Shown in pieces: positions 25,161 to 38,177 of a stretch of 64,000 nt of DNA; positions within the stretch are counted from its first letter, which is position 1, and every line of letters begins with the position of its first letter. Source of the stretch: Schoenoplectus triqueter (taxonomy: Eukaryota > Streptophyta > Magnoliopsida > Poales > Cyperaceae). The notes below the pieces were generated by a model that was not told the origin of the DNA, did no database searches, and was given only the letters and a program-made list of their open reading frames with translations. Both the position numbers and the translations under genes were made by a program. The stretch lies in assembly GCA_964058805.1 (NCBI GenBank), contig CAXKVV010000713.1, forward strand, positions 1 through 64,000, in the 5' to 3' direction.

Positions 25161-27767
25161 AGTTGTCGGTTGAGACATAGTGACGAGTTCTTGGTTAAAA
25201 AATTTGACGTATTATATAATTTGAAAATAGTTTGTTTTATATAATATACATAAATATTAAAAATATATTAAAAATTATAAAATTTTATATAAAATAATAT
25301 ATAAAGTATTTTTTATTGAATAATTTATAAATAAAATATTTTTTTATTAAAAAAACGTACTGTATATTAAGCTGACGAATTATTTGTAAAATATCCACTA
25401 TAAATAAAAAACGAATTATTGACGAATATTATTAGTTGAAAGATCAGAAGTTATGGTTTCGACTTTGAGGATGGGATCATGACAGATTGGGAGGAATTTT
25501 CTTTTTCTTTTTTTCTTTTCTTTTTTATTTTGAGAGGGGTTTTCACTGTTTTTCTTTGTGAGTTATGACAGTTGATACTTGAATTATTATTTTTTTTAAT
25601 CTCAAAAATCGCCAAAATAAACATTGAAATCACTTTTAGAGGACTCAAAAAATTCCACGCCCTAGTCAAAAGCATTTCGTAAAAAATTTCATGTAGTGGA
25701 AATGTGGAATCATTTTCAGATACGCACACACTTTTCATACAATAAATATTTCAGCATTTTCAATTATCCAATTTTGATATACTTTTTTTAGTTTAAATAA
25801 CAAGAACAATACCGTTATCCAATTATGATTTTATGATAATTTTGTGTATCATTGAAGTAATAAAATTAGTAAGAAGATTTACATATAAATAAAAATATCT
25901 GGAATCATCAAAGGTCTACTTTTTTGTTCTATTATAATTTTAATTAATTATTAATTTATTTTTTTATGAGTATAACACTAGTTACAGATAAATATTGGAG
26001 GTTTGATATTTTGAGGGATAAATACTCAATTTTTAAATTTAAAGGGGTAAATATTTGAATTGGAATATGTTGGGTATACCAATTTTGTCAAAAATAAATC
26101 TCTGAGTAATTTTCTGTCTCGTTGCCTTCTAGGCGAGTTAATTGTGAAGGTTGATTCCCAGAAGCACTGTTATAAGTTAACAACAATAATTAAATGACAG
26201 CGACTGACACGAACAAGTCAAAATTTAATGAGAATTATAAGCAAAATTTGATATGAATTTTGAGTAGAGTTCAGCAATGCTACGTTCAACATTTTATTAT
26301 TGGTTAGCAAAACAGAGCCACTAAAAAAGACATGGATCCCAAATTTATTGCATGATGTTAACCTAATAACGTATTAATAAGGCTGAGTTGAATAACATGG
26401 AGCCACATCTTCTGCCTCAGGCCCTTAGTTATACAACTTTATAAATTGTAATTGTGTGGTGTCAAACCATTATTAATTGTAATGTCAGCGTCTGACACGA
26501 ACTTTGAAAAATAAAATAGACATACGTGTCAATGACATACCGGTTATGGTAAATAATATGACAAGCACTTAATTTTCCATGCACACGTAAGCAGTATTAA
26601 AAAAATTGTACCGGTTCTTGTTTTCAAATTATCTCATATAATCCTGCTTAAGCAAAAATATATATGTTTTTTTATATAAGAATAAGACTCATTAATTTCG
26701 ACGTATATTCGTGGAACTGATCTAAGATATTTTTATCTTAGAAATCAAACCGTTATGGGTTATCTAAATGAAAGAGAGTAATTTAATTCTAAAGGACTTG
26801 TTTTGTAATCCTTCAAAGATATCATGTTTCATATACGTCTCCATTATAGTAGTCAAATTATTACGGATTTTCACTCTTTCAGTATGTGTATTCATTTTAT
26901 TTATGTGTTACACTATTAATAGGTGAATTTAATTTACAAAGAGGGAAAATTGGTTATCGTCTTACTCAAGATAGAAAAAAAAAAGACAAATTCTTTGATT
27001 CATTCTATCATAAAAAAATAGTTTTATTATGTGTATTAAGTATGGCGGTTTAAACATCTCACACCCTTACGAATAAAGGTGTTAAAGGGTCGGGTCGGAT
27101 CATCATTATCTATTTTGGCATTGGAAGTACTTTTGATTTTTTTTTTTTTTGTATTCATTCTCCTCCTCTGTATTTCCAGGTTTTCTTTTTTATTTTTGAA
27201 ATTTGTTATTTTTTCTCATTTTCAATCAAACCCTAATTATAATTTTCAATGGCATATCAAATAAATTAATATAAATTGATGAATTATTTTGAATCCATAT
27301 CAAATGAAATTTTGTGATGAAAAATATTTGTTGATCATGAATATTTCATTTGAAATCATCTTTATTCTTTTCTTTTTCCATTCTATTCCATTGAATTCTC
27401 ACTAGTTTTTCATTTTGATCGGTGTGTAAGTATTTATTAATCATTTTATATATTTTTAAGTAATTTAATATTAATTAGTATGTAATTAATCTCAATAAGT
27501 GTAGGAATAATTTAGTTTCTTTTTAAAAGTTTAGGAATCAATAGATTATCAAATAAATTGATTTCTTAGCTTTTTTATCTGCATCGAGTTGGTGTTTCTC
27601 TTTTAGAAGTTGAAGGATCATCCACACTCACATAAAGTTTTTGTTTCGACAATTTAAAATCGGGTGAAGGTTTTTTTTTTTACTTTTAAGGTTCAATTTG
27701 ATATTTTCGTGAAAATTCAGGTGATTTTTTCCAAAATTAAATCATTTGAGTATAATTTCTCATAATT
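25161..27767. other. Intergenic, AT-rich
   Basis: No gene is recognised. The first 200 bases upstream of the pseudogene start are very AT-rich. Confidence 0.4.
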
Positions 27768-29400
27768 TTGGTGGCCTCGATGAAATTTAACCGGGTTTTA
27801 CCGTTTACGCGGATCCGGTATTTGTCTCGTGCTCCCAAAGGCAGGAAAAGTTTCCAGTTCTCCAAACTCAATTGGAGGTTTTTAGTATTAGTATTAACTC
27901 ATCGATTAGGCTCCAAACTGCTTTCTTTGTCTTTATTGTCCCCACTCGGATTTGATTTCTACGACTAAGTTGATTTATGTACGAGTGCCCGATCTCGCTT
28001 CCTCGTTGTCTCCGCTTGCGAGCCACTTATTGCACTGTTGTTTCCACTAAGGTAATTCCTTGCCGAATTAAATCGAATTTCTCTGTAACTAGTAGCGTCC
28101 TCTTTGTTTGTTCGATCGTCGCTTTCTCGGAGCTATTTCAGGTTTTCTCAGTTAGTGATATTATTGAATCCTGGCTTGATTATATTGAATCCTGGCTTGA
28201 TTTTGGGAGTATTTTCTTTGAGAGCTCTATAGACGATAGGTACTTAGATAGGAGCAAATTATTATTCTATCTTCTCCTTGTGTAGAAATTTGTGTTAGTT
28301 TTTCTATTTATCAAAGTTTATGTTGTGAATTCAGTATATATCGGTTTTTGCCTTTGTTATTGAATGGATTAGTTATAAATTGGGAGATTTTTTCCCTTGT
28401 AGCTATCTGAAATAGTTTTTAAACGATGCAACCAACTGATACCTGCTCGGTACGGTCACAGAGGCATAGTTCTTTATTCCAATTACATTTTTATTTAAAT
28501 TTGATTATCTACGATAAAATAGAAATTTTTGGAAATACTCCTCAAATAGCACCTATGGTACCATATTTTAGGTCTTTAACACGAAGTATTTTACCATTAC
28601 TACCAAGCCTAATCCCTTCTGCTTCTTTAGTACTGATAGGTGCCACAGTACCAGTATTACACTGATTCACTTTTGATTCTTTAGTACTGTTATGTACTGG
28701 TATTACACTGATGCTATTCTGCTGCAGACCTTATTTATAAACATCAAAACAGAACTTAAGAAGACTAACACTAATTTTTGGTCTGTGGGAAATAACATTG
28801 TCAGTTCTGTGAAATAAAAATTTCCTCTCTTAATATCTATGTTTTATAATCATGGCTAAGTTTTATTCTAACTGCATTGTGTCTTGTTCTGTGTTCTGAC
28901 TATATTCCTTTATGCCTTGTCAAATGTTCTTTGTTTAATGCATGATCCGTCCCAAATAGAAGACCTGCCTGTCAGTCAAGCTTACTGCTGGCTTGGATGG
29001 TTAGGTGAATTTCATTTGCTTCCAATTTTGTCAGAATTGAGTTAATTATACATTAATCTACAACTGCTCAGCTATACATAATATTATCATGTTATAATAT
29101 AATTATATCATAGTTATGTTTATACTTCATTAAAAAAAATTTCACTGTCTAATCCAGTCTTAAATCCTAGGCGGAAGGCCACAAAACCATCAAGTAAGAA
29201 CATACAGAGAGAGATAGAGAAAGAGCAACTTTCACGTAATGGTGATGACATGTGGGCTAACACTGTACTTGATAAACCATGTCATGGGGTTTCTGCACAG
29301 ATGGATATCTTCTTGTCTGGCAATTGCTGATGAGATTGCACATGCAATCAGGAGTGGCGACATAGGTCCCTTCCCTGTTGGATGATCTCACCATTAAGGT
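27768..29400 (+). other. Possible decayed gene or 5' leader region
   Basis: The base composition rises here. A 21-base unit (TTGAATCCTGGCTTGAT plus TATA) occurs twice in tandem at 28163-28204. At 29303-29387 a reading frame gives RWISSCLAIADEIAHAIRSG and then reaches a stop, and AATCCTAGGCGGAAGGCC near 29165 precedes a possible donor (GTAAGA). This could be exon debris of an unidentified gene. I could not name a family. Confidence 0.25.
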
Positions 29401-30685
29401 ATTTGTTCATTTATTTATCAGTGTACTTCATGTGGTGCTGTGGGTTGGGGCCAAGGTATTAAGTTGTTGGGGTACGTGAGCACTGCTTGATCAAGATAGG
29501 ACAGTCTGAATTGACACCTTGAAAAATATGGGCTGCATACTGATCCAATTTTCACCGTATGATTTTAATTGGATGGCTTCATGCCATCATTAGTTTGTGT
29601 AGTGATGGCAGTAAATGTAATAATCTTATATGAGGAATGGATTCTATTAAACCAACAAAGGAGTTCTCTTGGAATCTTGCAAGGATGACATTTCCTATCC
29701 ATCTGATCTGAAATCACGAAAGACTGAAGAAGTTGGTAGATAAAACAATATGAGTAATTGAGCTGGTTCTGGTGCTTTCTTCTGAGCTAGAAAACTTTTT
29801 TCAAGAAAAAAGTGGCATTCTTGAAAATATTTGAGTTTTAAGTCATAGACTATCTTTTCCAAGTATCATACAACATATCAACAGTAGAGAAATTATAATG
29901 ACGATCTCTCCAACTACTTGACTATATTACAAACACAGGAATGAACCACATCCCTGTGAGGAAAAGAGCTTATATGTGCATTACATTTGTGTAATATTAA
30001 TATATACTGCTTATGTATTTCAGAAGGTTATTGCTTCATCTTTGTTTTGTAAATTACATAGGTGATGGGGTATTCCATCAGAAACTGTACTTGGTTGAAC
30101 AGAGCTTCAATGATTGAGGAGCAGGGCTTAAAAATTAAAATAGAATAGTATTCATGTCAAAAGCATTGGACCATATTAGAGAAGCCTGATGGCATTTTAT
30201 TTGCTGAAATAGTTAAATATCTCTAACTGAAAAGCCTTGTATGCTGGTTTTCTTTCTCTTTTTAGTTATACGAGTGGTGATGTCAGTGAATATAGTACCT
30301 GAAGTTGTGAATAATATAGTTTTTCGGTGGTATTCATGATCAAAAGAATTTGTCATAGTCAAGAAGTTTCCTGTCGTTGTCATTCCACAAAACTGATAAT
30401 ATGAAATCAGAAGGGTGTGGCGGTGTGCCTTTGATGTTTCTCCATGATTCCCTTTTTTGTTGTTTTCTAAGTGGTTCTGCTTTATCTTTCTAATTCGATA
30501 GAAGGTGCTGCTGCTGTTAGCAATAAGTGAATTAAACGTACTCGTCTTGTCGCTTCTCCTTGGGTTTGTCATTTTTTAGAGGCGTCGATGCGATGTTTAA
30601 CAAAACGGAAAGGATAATGAAAAAGTCCATGAAACCCAATCGATCCTCCAAGAACAAGGAGAACTAACTCTCTGTGTAGCTGGGT
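29401..30685. other. Intergenic, nothing recognised
   Basis: Open reading frames here are short and lack family similarity I know. Confidence 0.4.
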
Positions 30686-30699
30686 AAAGTGTAATTACT

Positions 30700-30760
30700 G
30701 ATAACCCAACCCAACCCAGCCCAGCCCAAGAAATCGAATGGTCGACCTCTGGGCCGTGCA
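30700..30760 (+). promoter_or_regulatory. Promoter elements upstream of the Pol V subunit gene
   Basis: A row of AACCCAACCCAGCCCAGCCC and a TGGGCC box lie about 370-420 bases before the start codon at 31117. TGGGCC/GGGCCCA (site II) boxes are common in promoters of plant growth and housekeeping genes. The assignment rests on motif and position only. Confidence 0.35.
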
Positions 30761-31116
30761 ACACTCTCAACTCCTCTCGGGAACCCATTACCCGTCATTT
30801 CAGGATTATCCAAACCATCCATTCTAAATCGGACAGTCAAGAACGTTTGATCTGAACCGTTTGATATACGATCATGGTTAATCTGAACCGTTTGATAAGA
30901 AATAAGCCGCTCAGAACTGCCTTAAAAATAAATTTCTCGGAACAGGAGAGGAGACCAACCCGTAACTGCCCATTTCGTCAACATCAAACCGTCCGAACCA
31001 GCAAAACCCCAATTACTGTTTGCTGATCATAAAAGCCTAAAACCTTGACATAGAGACGGAGACCTCATAGTCATAGCTTGCGCTGTGTAGTGGTGAAAGC
31101 TTCGAGTGGGGGAGCA

Positions 31117-33659
31117 ATGGAGGAGCGCATGCAGGAGGAGATACTGGAGGACCTAAACGCGGTCCCCCTCTGCATCAGCGCGATGGTCGACACCGGCTCC
31201 GTGGAGAGCCATCGCTACTTCCTCGCGCGGCGAACGGTGCTCGAAATGCTTCGCGACCGCGGATACGCTGTGCCAGACGACGAGATCCAGCGCACGCTCG
31301 CCGATTTCAGGTCCTGGTGGGATACAAACCCCGAGCTGGAGCGCCTCACCCTATCATACCCCCTAGCCTCCGATTCCTCCAAGAAGGTACCCTTTCTTGT
31401 TTTTGTTTTTTTGGGCAGGTTAGGGTCTTTTGCTATTTTATCTTAAAAATAGAATTATCTTTGTAGGCGTAGCTGTCAATTTTTGTAAATGAAGATAAAC
31501 CATGTTTTCACTTTTCAGTGAGTAATGCACAGTTAAGAAATGTCTTGGGATTGAGGCATTGAGCTGACCGAGTTCATATTATTCACTTATCCGTTCCTCC
31601 TACTAATACTTATTATCCATCTACCCATTGTCATTGTCTTTCCTGGGAGATTAATCTTTTGTGTTATTTCATTTATTTTCTTCACTTCACTTCAATTAAT
31701 GATATGCCTTTTGTCTCCTTTTTCATAGAAACTCAGTGAATATTTGCTTATTTGGTAATTTCTGAAGAAAATGAAATTATTTGGTAATGCCTTCTTCCAA
31801 AATTCTTGGAGTACATTCAAATTACTGTTCAAATTTGGGACTAACTGCTAGTATCAACTCTATACTGAAACTTCAATTGGCATTAGGAAGGGATTTCTTG
31901 AGGAAAATTGAGATTTTATAAAGAAATCTAGTTAAATAGTGGTATTTGAAGGTGAGTTGTTCACGGATGTGAGTATCTAAATCTGCAAGAATTTGTATGG
32001 ATGTGCTCTAATATTGTCCTCTCTGAACAGACAATTGTGATGTTTTGTGCGCCTGATCCAATAAAGAAAGGAACAATAAGAGAGATTTATGCACGTGTGG
32101 GTAATGAGAGTTTCACACGTATTATACTTGTCTTACAAAGCAAAATAAATTCTGGGGCCCGAGGTGCATTAAAAGATTTGTTCAGCAACAAGGTTGAAAT
32201 ATTTCAAGTAAGTTTCATATTTTGTGTACTTCAGTTTTATGCTTTTATGACTCTTACTATGATACTTTCATGAGTCACAGGTGCTGATTTTCTTATCCTA
32301 AAAACATAAAATGGTGAGCAAACATTGATCAGCAGATGGGTATTTTTTTGCACTAATAAGAAATCAGGAGAGAAGAGTTTTGATCATACTTGCCGTGGTT
32401 TGAAAACACTATTTGTTTGCAGAAAGAGATGATATTTGTATATCTATTCCAATATATACCTGCAAAGGACAGATTTTCCCCTGTTATGACTTATGAACTG
32501 TATGATTTTCTCAAAGAGAGTCCTTCACCCAGCTTTGATCTCAACACAAGTGAAAAAAAAAGAAGGGTAATTTGTTTTGTATAATGCATTATGCAAGATT
32601 TGTGTTGGTGATATTTAAAAAAAAGACAGGGCTTTCTCCTTTCGTGCTGATATACTATATGTTTCACCTTTTCAGGGTGGTGGTTGCTATTACATAAAAC
32701 TTTGCATTAATGTTATTTCATCCTGTCTTATAAATGCTATTTTTTGCAATATTAGATTAGTGAGTTACTAGTTAACATCACAAAGCACGTACTGAAGCCA
32801 AAACATCAGGTTTTGACCCCAGAAGAGAAACTTGAACTTCTGACGAAATACAAAGTAGAGGACAACCAGGTAATCTGCCTTCAGTTTCTGTAGTTCCATT
32901 TATAGGATGTTGTCTTATCAGACTAGCAGCTAAACCAATAGCCAAGTTGCTTATGTTGGTCACATCATGTAGTATAGTCCAGTATGTACTTGTAAATATT
33001 GAGTTTTATTCTATTTGTGTGTGTTTCTAATTTGCTTGCTAACTGTCAATGAGGATATCTATCCTGTGGGTTGGGGGTACCATAGTACTTCGCATCTTTT
33101 TCCATGATTTCTGTTAGCCAGTTTGGATTAAATGAGATATGTATTATATCATTGATACAAGCTGATGCCACATGTATTATATCATTGATATGGATAGTTG
33201 AGTACTGGAACTATTATGTACTGCCTGGTCCAAAACCAATCTTTAATTGTTAGGAGCTGTACTTGTAAGAAATTTTTTTTAGGATATTGATCCATGAAGG
33301 TTTGATAGAACAGTAAAGATACTACTGTCTTTCCAATCACCCCCATTATGTTATGCCATTTGTAATAACACCCAGCATTTCTTTTATATGCATTCAGTAC
33401 CAAATATTTTTTTGTTTTTGGTTGCCACAGAAAAAGTAGGTGCTAGAACTAAGCCTAAGCAACACGGTATCTATGTTTGTTCAAATTAAGATTACCTGTC
33501 AAGCTTACAAGTAAAAAATTCTTTTTACTACAGCTTCCTCGCATGTTAGAGAAGGATGCTGTGGCTCGCTATTATGGACTTCGGAAGGGGACTGTTGTGA
33601 AGGTTACATACGAAGGAGAACTCACTGGGACCCATGTCACATATCGTTGTGTCCTTTAG
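31117..33659 (+). CDS. NRPE5: RNA polymerase V subunit 5 (RPB5-like)
   Basis: Four exons, 31117-31386, 32031-32207, 32756-32869 and 33534-33659, all joined in phase 0 by GT-AG introns, give 228 residues. The N-terminal RPB5 jaw domain includes [20 protein letters not shown], the middle strand ends [19 protein letters not shown], and the C-terminal assembly domain contains [24 protein letters not shown] and a terminal HVTYRCVL. The N-terminal extension before the jaw and the RCVL ending fit Arabidopsis NRPE5 (222 aa) better than the Pol II subunit NRPB5, which starts directly at the jaw and ends YRYVV. Pol V makes scaffold transcripts for RNA-directed DNA methylation. The first in-frame ATG is at 31117. 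Family sure; assignment to Pol V rather than Pol II is strong but inferred. Confidence 0.93.
32423..32566 (+). other. Candidate cassette exon in intron 2 of the Pol V subunit gene
   Basis: A 144-base open stretch with a good acceptor (TTTGTTTGCAG) and a GT donor (AGAAGG|GTAATT). It is exactly 48 codons long, in phase 0 with both neighbours, and has no stop. It would insert [18 protein letters not shown] and 30 more residues between VEIFQ and ISELL. No similar insert is known to me in RPB5-family proteins, so by default it is treated as intronic. Confidence 0.35.
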
Positions 33660-34489
33660 CTTGTTGTACCAAACACTCTTGTGTGAAAATATGTTATTAG
33701 CACTTGGCTTTCCTCCTAGGTTGTTAGTTCCTGACCGGTGTCAGTTGATTTTGGGATGTTTGTTACTATGTTAATTGTGGTTGATCCATCTTATACTCAG
33801 AATCTCAAGCTGATTCAACTGTACCTGGATGTCTTTAGTGGCTGATCCATCTTCTCTCTCTCTCTCTATTGGCATCCTACCATATATTGCTTTTCCTTTT
33901 TCATTCTCTTCGGTTTAATTTTTTTTTTCTTTTTAGTTGTAGTTTCAAGCTTATTGTATTAGGCTGGGCTCACACGATGTTGTCGGACAAAGACTATGAC
34001 CCAGTTGACTGCTTTGAGGTCTCTATAACGTGGCCCTGTGCAATTCTAGTTTCTGCTCTTGCACAGAAGGCATATTTCAAATGAGAAAACAACTGTATTA
34101 AGCTCAATTTGGTTATGAATTATCTATAATAATCATAGTTTATTCCTTTTGGGGGGGAAAATGTATTCAAGTTTACATGTCTGTCAAAATGACGACATTC
34201 TATATTAAAAAGATAATAATAAATAACTGTGATAGTACTTCATTCTTATAAATCTATTTAGGGTAAAATAATTTCATCCCAAGAATCATTGATTTTCTGT
34301 GCACATTTAATTTGTAGAAAAAATATTATAATATGATTGTTTGAAAAAGAACGGGTCCGTGTATCAAAAAATTTAGGACCTTCAAAATTTAAAAATCTAC
34401 ATGAGAAGAGACAAATATAGTACAATGAAAAATGTTCTTCAGTCCATTTTTTTGGAAGCACGTAAACTTTTTCTCTAATTTAGGAAAGA
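33660..34489. other. 3' flank of the Pol V subunit gene
   Basis: Presumed 3' UTR, then AT-rich sequence with a CT run at 33852-33868. No further gene. Confidence 0.4.
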
Positions 34490-34706
34490 GGTTGAACTAA
34501 GCGATAGTTATGAAGTCATGTGAATGGAGCCCTATTTTATTGAAATTGGAGTCAGGTTAAGAATATACGAGCTGAACAAGCAACACAAATTTAATTTGCT
34601 GGAATAATTTTATAAGAGTTCACGTTGTTAATTAGTGTCTTGCTTGTATCTTAAAATTTGGTTTGAGCTTGAAAGACATTTGCTATCATTTTTCTGGATT
34701 GGGAAA

Positions 34707-34748
<42 letters not shown>

Positions 34749-35965
34749 TAATGCTATGGTGCTTCGCGAAGCAAAAAAAATTTTGTGCTTCGCGTCCGTA
34801 TCTCGAATTTAAAAGTTCAAACGGCCGATCCAAACCATTAAACATCATCTTCATATTGAAATATCCTTGGAGATCAAATTTTATATTTTTTTGAATTTTT
34901 TTGACATTTTTTAGATGAGTACAAAGTTTGTTGATCTAAAGATTTCTGCACCATCCAAAACAAGCGACTTTGTACCCATCTAAAAAATATCAAAAAAATT
35001 CAAAAAAATATAAAATTTGATCTCCAAGGATATTTCAATATGAAGATGATGCTCAACGGTTTGGATCGGCCGTTTGAACTTTTAAATTCGAGATACGGAC
35101 GCGAAGCACAAAAAAAATTTTACTTCGCGAAGCACCATAGCATTACTCTATATATATATACGATTTGGCGCATAAATTAGGGACCATTATGACGATAATA
35201 CAAAAAAAAAATCTCAGAAATCACATAAGTCTATTTATTGTAATACTCACTTCATTGTCGGCCATAGGAAATTAATCATTCGATTTTTTTTCTTCTACGG
35301 ACATGAATTATATAACTATTTTATTTTTCTAAAATCATCATTCGAGTCTTCTCGACAATTGAAGGTGAACATAAGACGGGGATTTTCTTCAGCTAGCACA
35401 GAAATAATTTTTTTATTTTTTTGAAAAAAAAAGAAATTGCCCTTCACATTCTATTTTCTAGAAGCACCTACTACACAAACTCAATTCTGATTTAAGAAGC
35501 TCACAAAAGTTTCGTTGAATCCCGATGGAGAAAACAGTCGAAATTATTGATGTCTAGTTTATGTGGAACCCTTTTCGTTGAAATTAAAGATTGTATCCAA
35601 AATATATGGTACATGACACAATTTCTTTTGCCAGAATAATTTTATGGACGTTAGCAATTCTAAGGACGCTGTCAAGGTCGACATCTTACTATTATCTTAA
35701 AATTTGACTAAAGCTCCCTGACATTTAAAATACCATCTTTCTTTGCTCAAATATAAAACTTGAGGAAAATATATCAACGCATAAATTAGGGACCATCTCT
35801 TAGATTTATATTTGCATGACAAATCACAGGAGCATATAATCTTTTTTTCAAATAATTGTACTATCCACGTCATTGTCAACCATCCAAAATTAAATTAATC
35901 ATTCAACTGATTTCTTTTCCTAAAACAATCATTTTGGGTCTTCTCAAGCAAGGCAGGTGAACTCT
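34490..35965. repeat. Diverged direct duplication, first copy split by a MITE
   Basis: Copy 1 (about 34490-35390) and copy 2 (about 35515-35965) share, in the same order, AATAATTTTAT, TATCTTAAAATTTG, GAAAATATAT, GCATAAATTAGGGACCAT, TTAATCATTC and GGTCTTCTC/GAGTCTTCTC. Copy 1 contains the family 1 MITE (34745-35149) between GAAAATATAT and GCATAAATTAGGG; copy 2 has these motifs side by side. Confidence 0.6.
34745..35149. mobile_element. Fold-back MITE, family 1 (copy d, complete)
   Basis: 405 bases. The left end AGAGTAATGCTATGGTGCTT matches the right end AAGCACCATAGCATTACTCT exactly. Each arm includes a TTCGCGAA palindrome and the family sequence CCGTATCTCGAATTTAAAAG. The flanks are TA microsatellite plus a (GA)n run on the left. 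Confidence 0.88.
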
Positions 35966-36446
35966 GAAGTCTGAACAGGCAACGAGTCAGGATTAGAGAT
36001 TTTATTTAGTTGTTTAACAGTCAAGACTGATTAGACAGGGATATATCATCATATATTTTATGAAAGCATATCCTGTCAAGGAGCGTATCTCAGGCGTTGG
36101 AATTTTTGTAAACCAAGGATTTCACCAACTGGCCCGTATCAAAAAGGTTTCTTTCAGATTGATTTTCTTCAACAAGTGATATGACTTTACAGATAATTTT
36201 CTTTATTCTAGAAGTCTTCTCAGTTTTGACTTGCATTGCATTGGTCCCTTCTACGTTAATTATAACAATGTATCTGCTGAAAATAATATATAATAATATA
36301 ACAATATACTAATAGACTTGCGTAATTGGGTCACTAGCTGGTCCTCCTGCTACGAGACATAGTATTTCGATCAAATGCTTCGAAGAATTAACTGAAATGA
36401 CAAATTTACGAAGATATCTCGAGATGATCAAGATGTGGCCACGTTG

Positions 36447-36559
36447 GTACTCATTTTCTAAGTGAGGATTTTGTCACAAGATATGAATTCACATATGTGT
36501 TTGTACTCATTTTCTAAGTGAGGATTTTGTCACAAGATATGAATTCACATATGTGTTTG
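36447..36559. repeat. Perfect 56-bp tandem duplication
   Basis: GTACTCATTTTCTAAGTGAG to ACATATGTGTTT occurs twice head to tail (starts 36447 and 36503) without a mismatch that I can see, so it is recent. Confidence 0.95.
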
Positions 36560-37325
36560 GACTTTGTATGTGTAAACACGTGTACAAATATATATTTATA
36601 TTTATACGTGTCAGATATGTTATATTTTTAAACATCTGTGTTCATTCTTTAAACATTTTTAATACGGCTAAATACACGCATATAGTGTATCGAACGTAAA
36701 TACATACGTATAATGCGTATAAAAACACATGTAGTGCTTCATAATTTTCTTAATTCTTTTAAATTTTATTATATTTTCATCATCGTTCTAAATCATTTAC
36801 ATTAAGTGTCTACAAGTGTAAACACGGATATGTCTTGCACAACGTATTGGATGTATCAGTGTTTTAAATGTGTAAGTTCAGGTTTTTAAGATTTTTAACA
36901 CGTTAAAATATGTACGTCTAAATATATAAATACATATTAACACGATATGTCTCGTGTTGAATATGTCATATGTTGGCACATAACATCCACGACATGCATA
37001 TTTATCAATTCACTGATCATGACATGTAGCAAATTATTTCATCAGTATCACTATTTTTCTTAACCAAATCACATCATCTCAGTATTTCCCCGCCCCGCCC
37101 CCCCCCCCCCCCCCAATCTATCTGCTTATTGAGCATCGTTTTAGGATTTCTGTTATGATCAGCGACTTTAATTGTAAGAAACTCGCATCTTCTTTCTATA
37201 GAAAAAAATATTTTTCTCTGCTGTTGAAGGATGAATTGTTGCATTTATTATATTAAAAAAAATAAAAGATTGTTAATTATGGAAGCAATATGATCAAAGA
37301 TTCAAAAACTTTGTTTGCACACGCG
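36560..37325. other. Intergenic with ACGTGT-rich stretch and poly-C run
   Basis: From 36570 to 36960 words such as CACGTGT, ACACG and ATACGT recur irregularly. A homopolymer of about 20 C lies at 37095-37113 and may be length-uncertain in assembly. No gene. Confidence 0.4.
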
Positions 37326-37712
37326 GGCAGATGCAGGATTTTGATCAAAATGTCAGTAATCATATTCAGTAATTTATTGGGTTTAAACCCATTAACTAAT
37401 CGGGTTTTAAATAAAAATATTAAAATAATATTTTTTATATATTAAAAATAATAAAAAATAAATGTCAAAATAATAAATAATCATAGCGATAAAAAAATTC
37501 TCTACGAGACTTCATATTTTAATTTTTTTTATAATTCTTTCATTATTCATGATATTAAATATTTTTTCTCAATGAAAAATAATCAAACAATCCAAAAGAG
37601 ATCAGAAATTTAATTTAAGAGGATCAAATTAACAAAAATTTAATCTAAAAATAGTATTTTTTTTTTTAAATCCGAGGGGTCAATTGACCCGCTACGCTCT
37701 ACGTCCGCCCCT
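37326..37712. mobile_element. Small DNA transposon relic, second copy of the 5524 family
   Basis: The ends are CGGGCAGATGCAGGATTTT and ACGTCCGCCCCT. The interior CCCATTAACTAATCGGGTTT is the reverse complement of sequence in 5850-5885, and the AATATTTTTTCTCAATGAAA stretch matches 5640-5670 in reverse. Confidence 0.6.
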
Positions 37713-38177
37713 ATTTGAACACTTCTATAGAAAATCTGCACGTTCTGATTTGAATGCGACTGATTGTGCTATTTTTTTATGCTTTAGAAAATTCTATTAG
37801 AAAAGTAATAAACTTGTTTGATCCGATTAATTAAGTTATAGCATTATAAAATTGTTCAATTAATTGATGTCCGGCCCTTCAATCTCTTTCATCCCTCAAT
37901 CTCCAATTCTGATTTCGTCTCTAAAATAAGATTTTTGGTGACAATTAATGACCGCAGAGGTGTCTCTACGATCATTTCTTGTGGATGTGTAAAACTCTTG
38001 TGACATTTTAGTTAGTAATAACTATAAAAAGAAATATACACGAAAAATGAAATACTTGAAATCAATTTACATGTTTTTTCTTTTTCTTTTTTTCAATTTT
38101 TTTTTCTTCTTCTTTTTTTTTCAAATTTTACAAGATAGAGATTTACCACGTACGGTAGTTGTCAGACTGTTTGCATG
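37713..38177. other. Intergenic, nothing recognised
   Basis: AT-rich with long T runs near 38080-38130. Confidence 0.4.

Noticed and set aside
24714..25244. 176-codon plus-strand frame
   Set aside because: It is the antisense of exon 1 of the GLDH pseudogene; the minus strand carries the recognisable protein.
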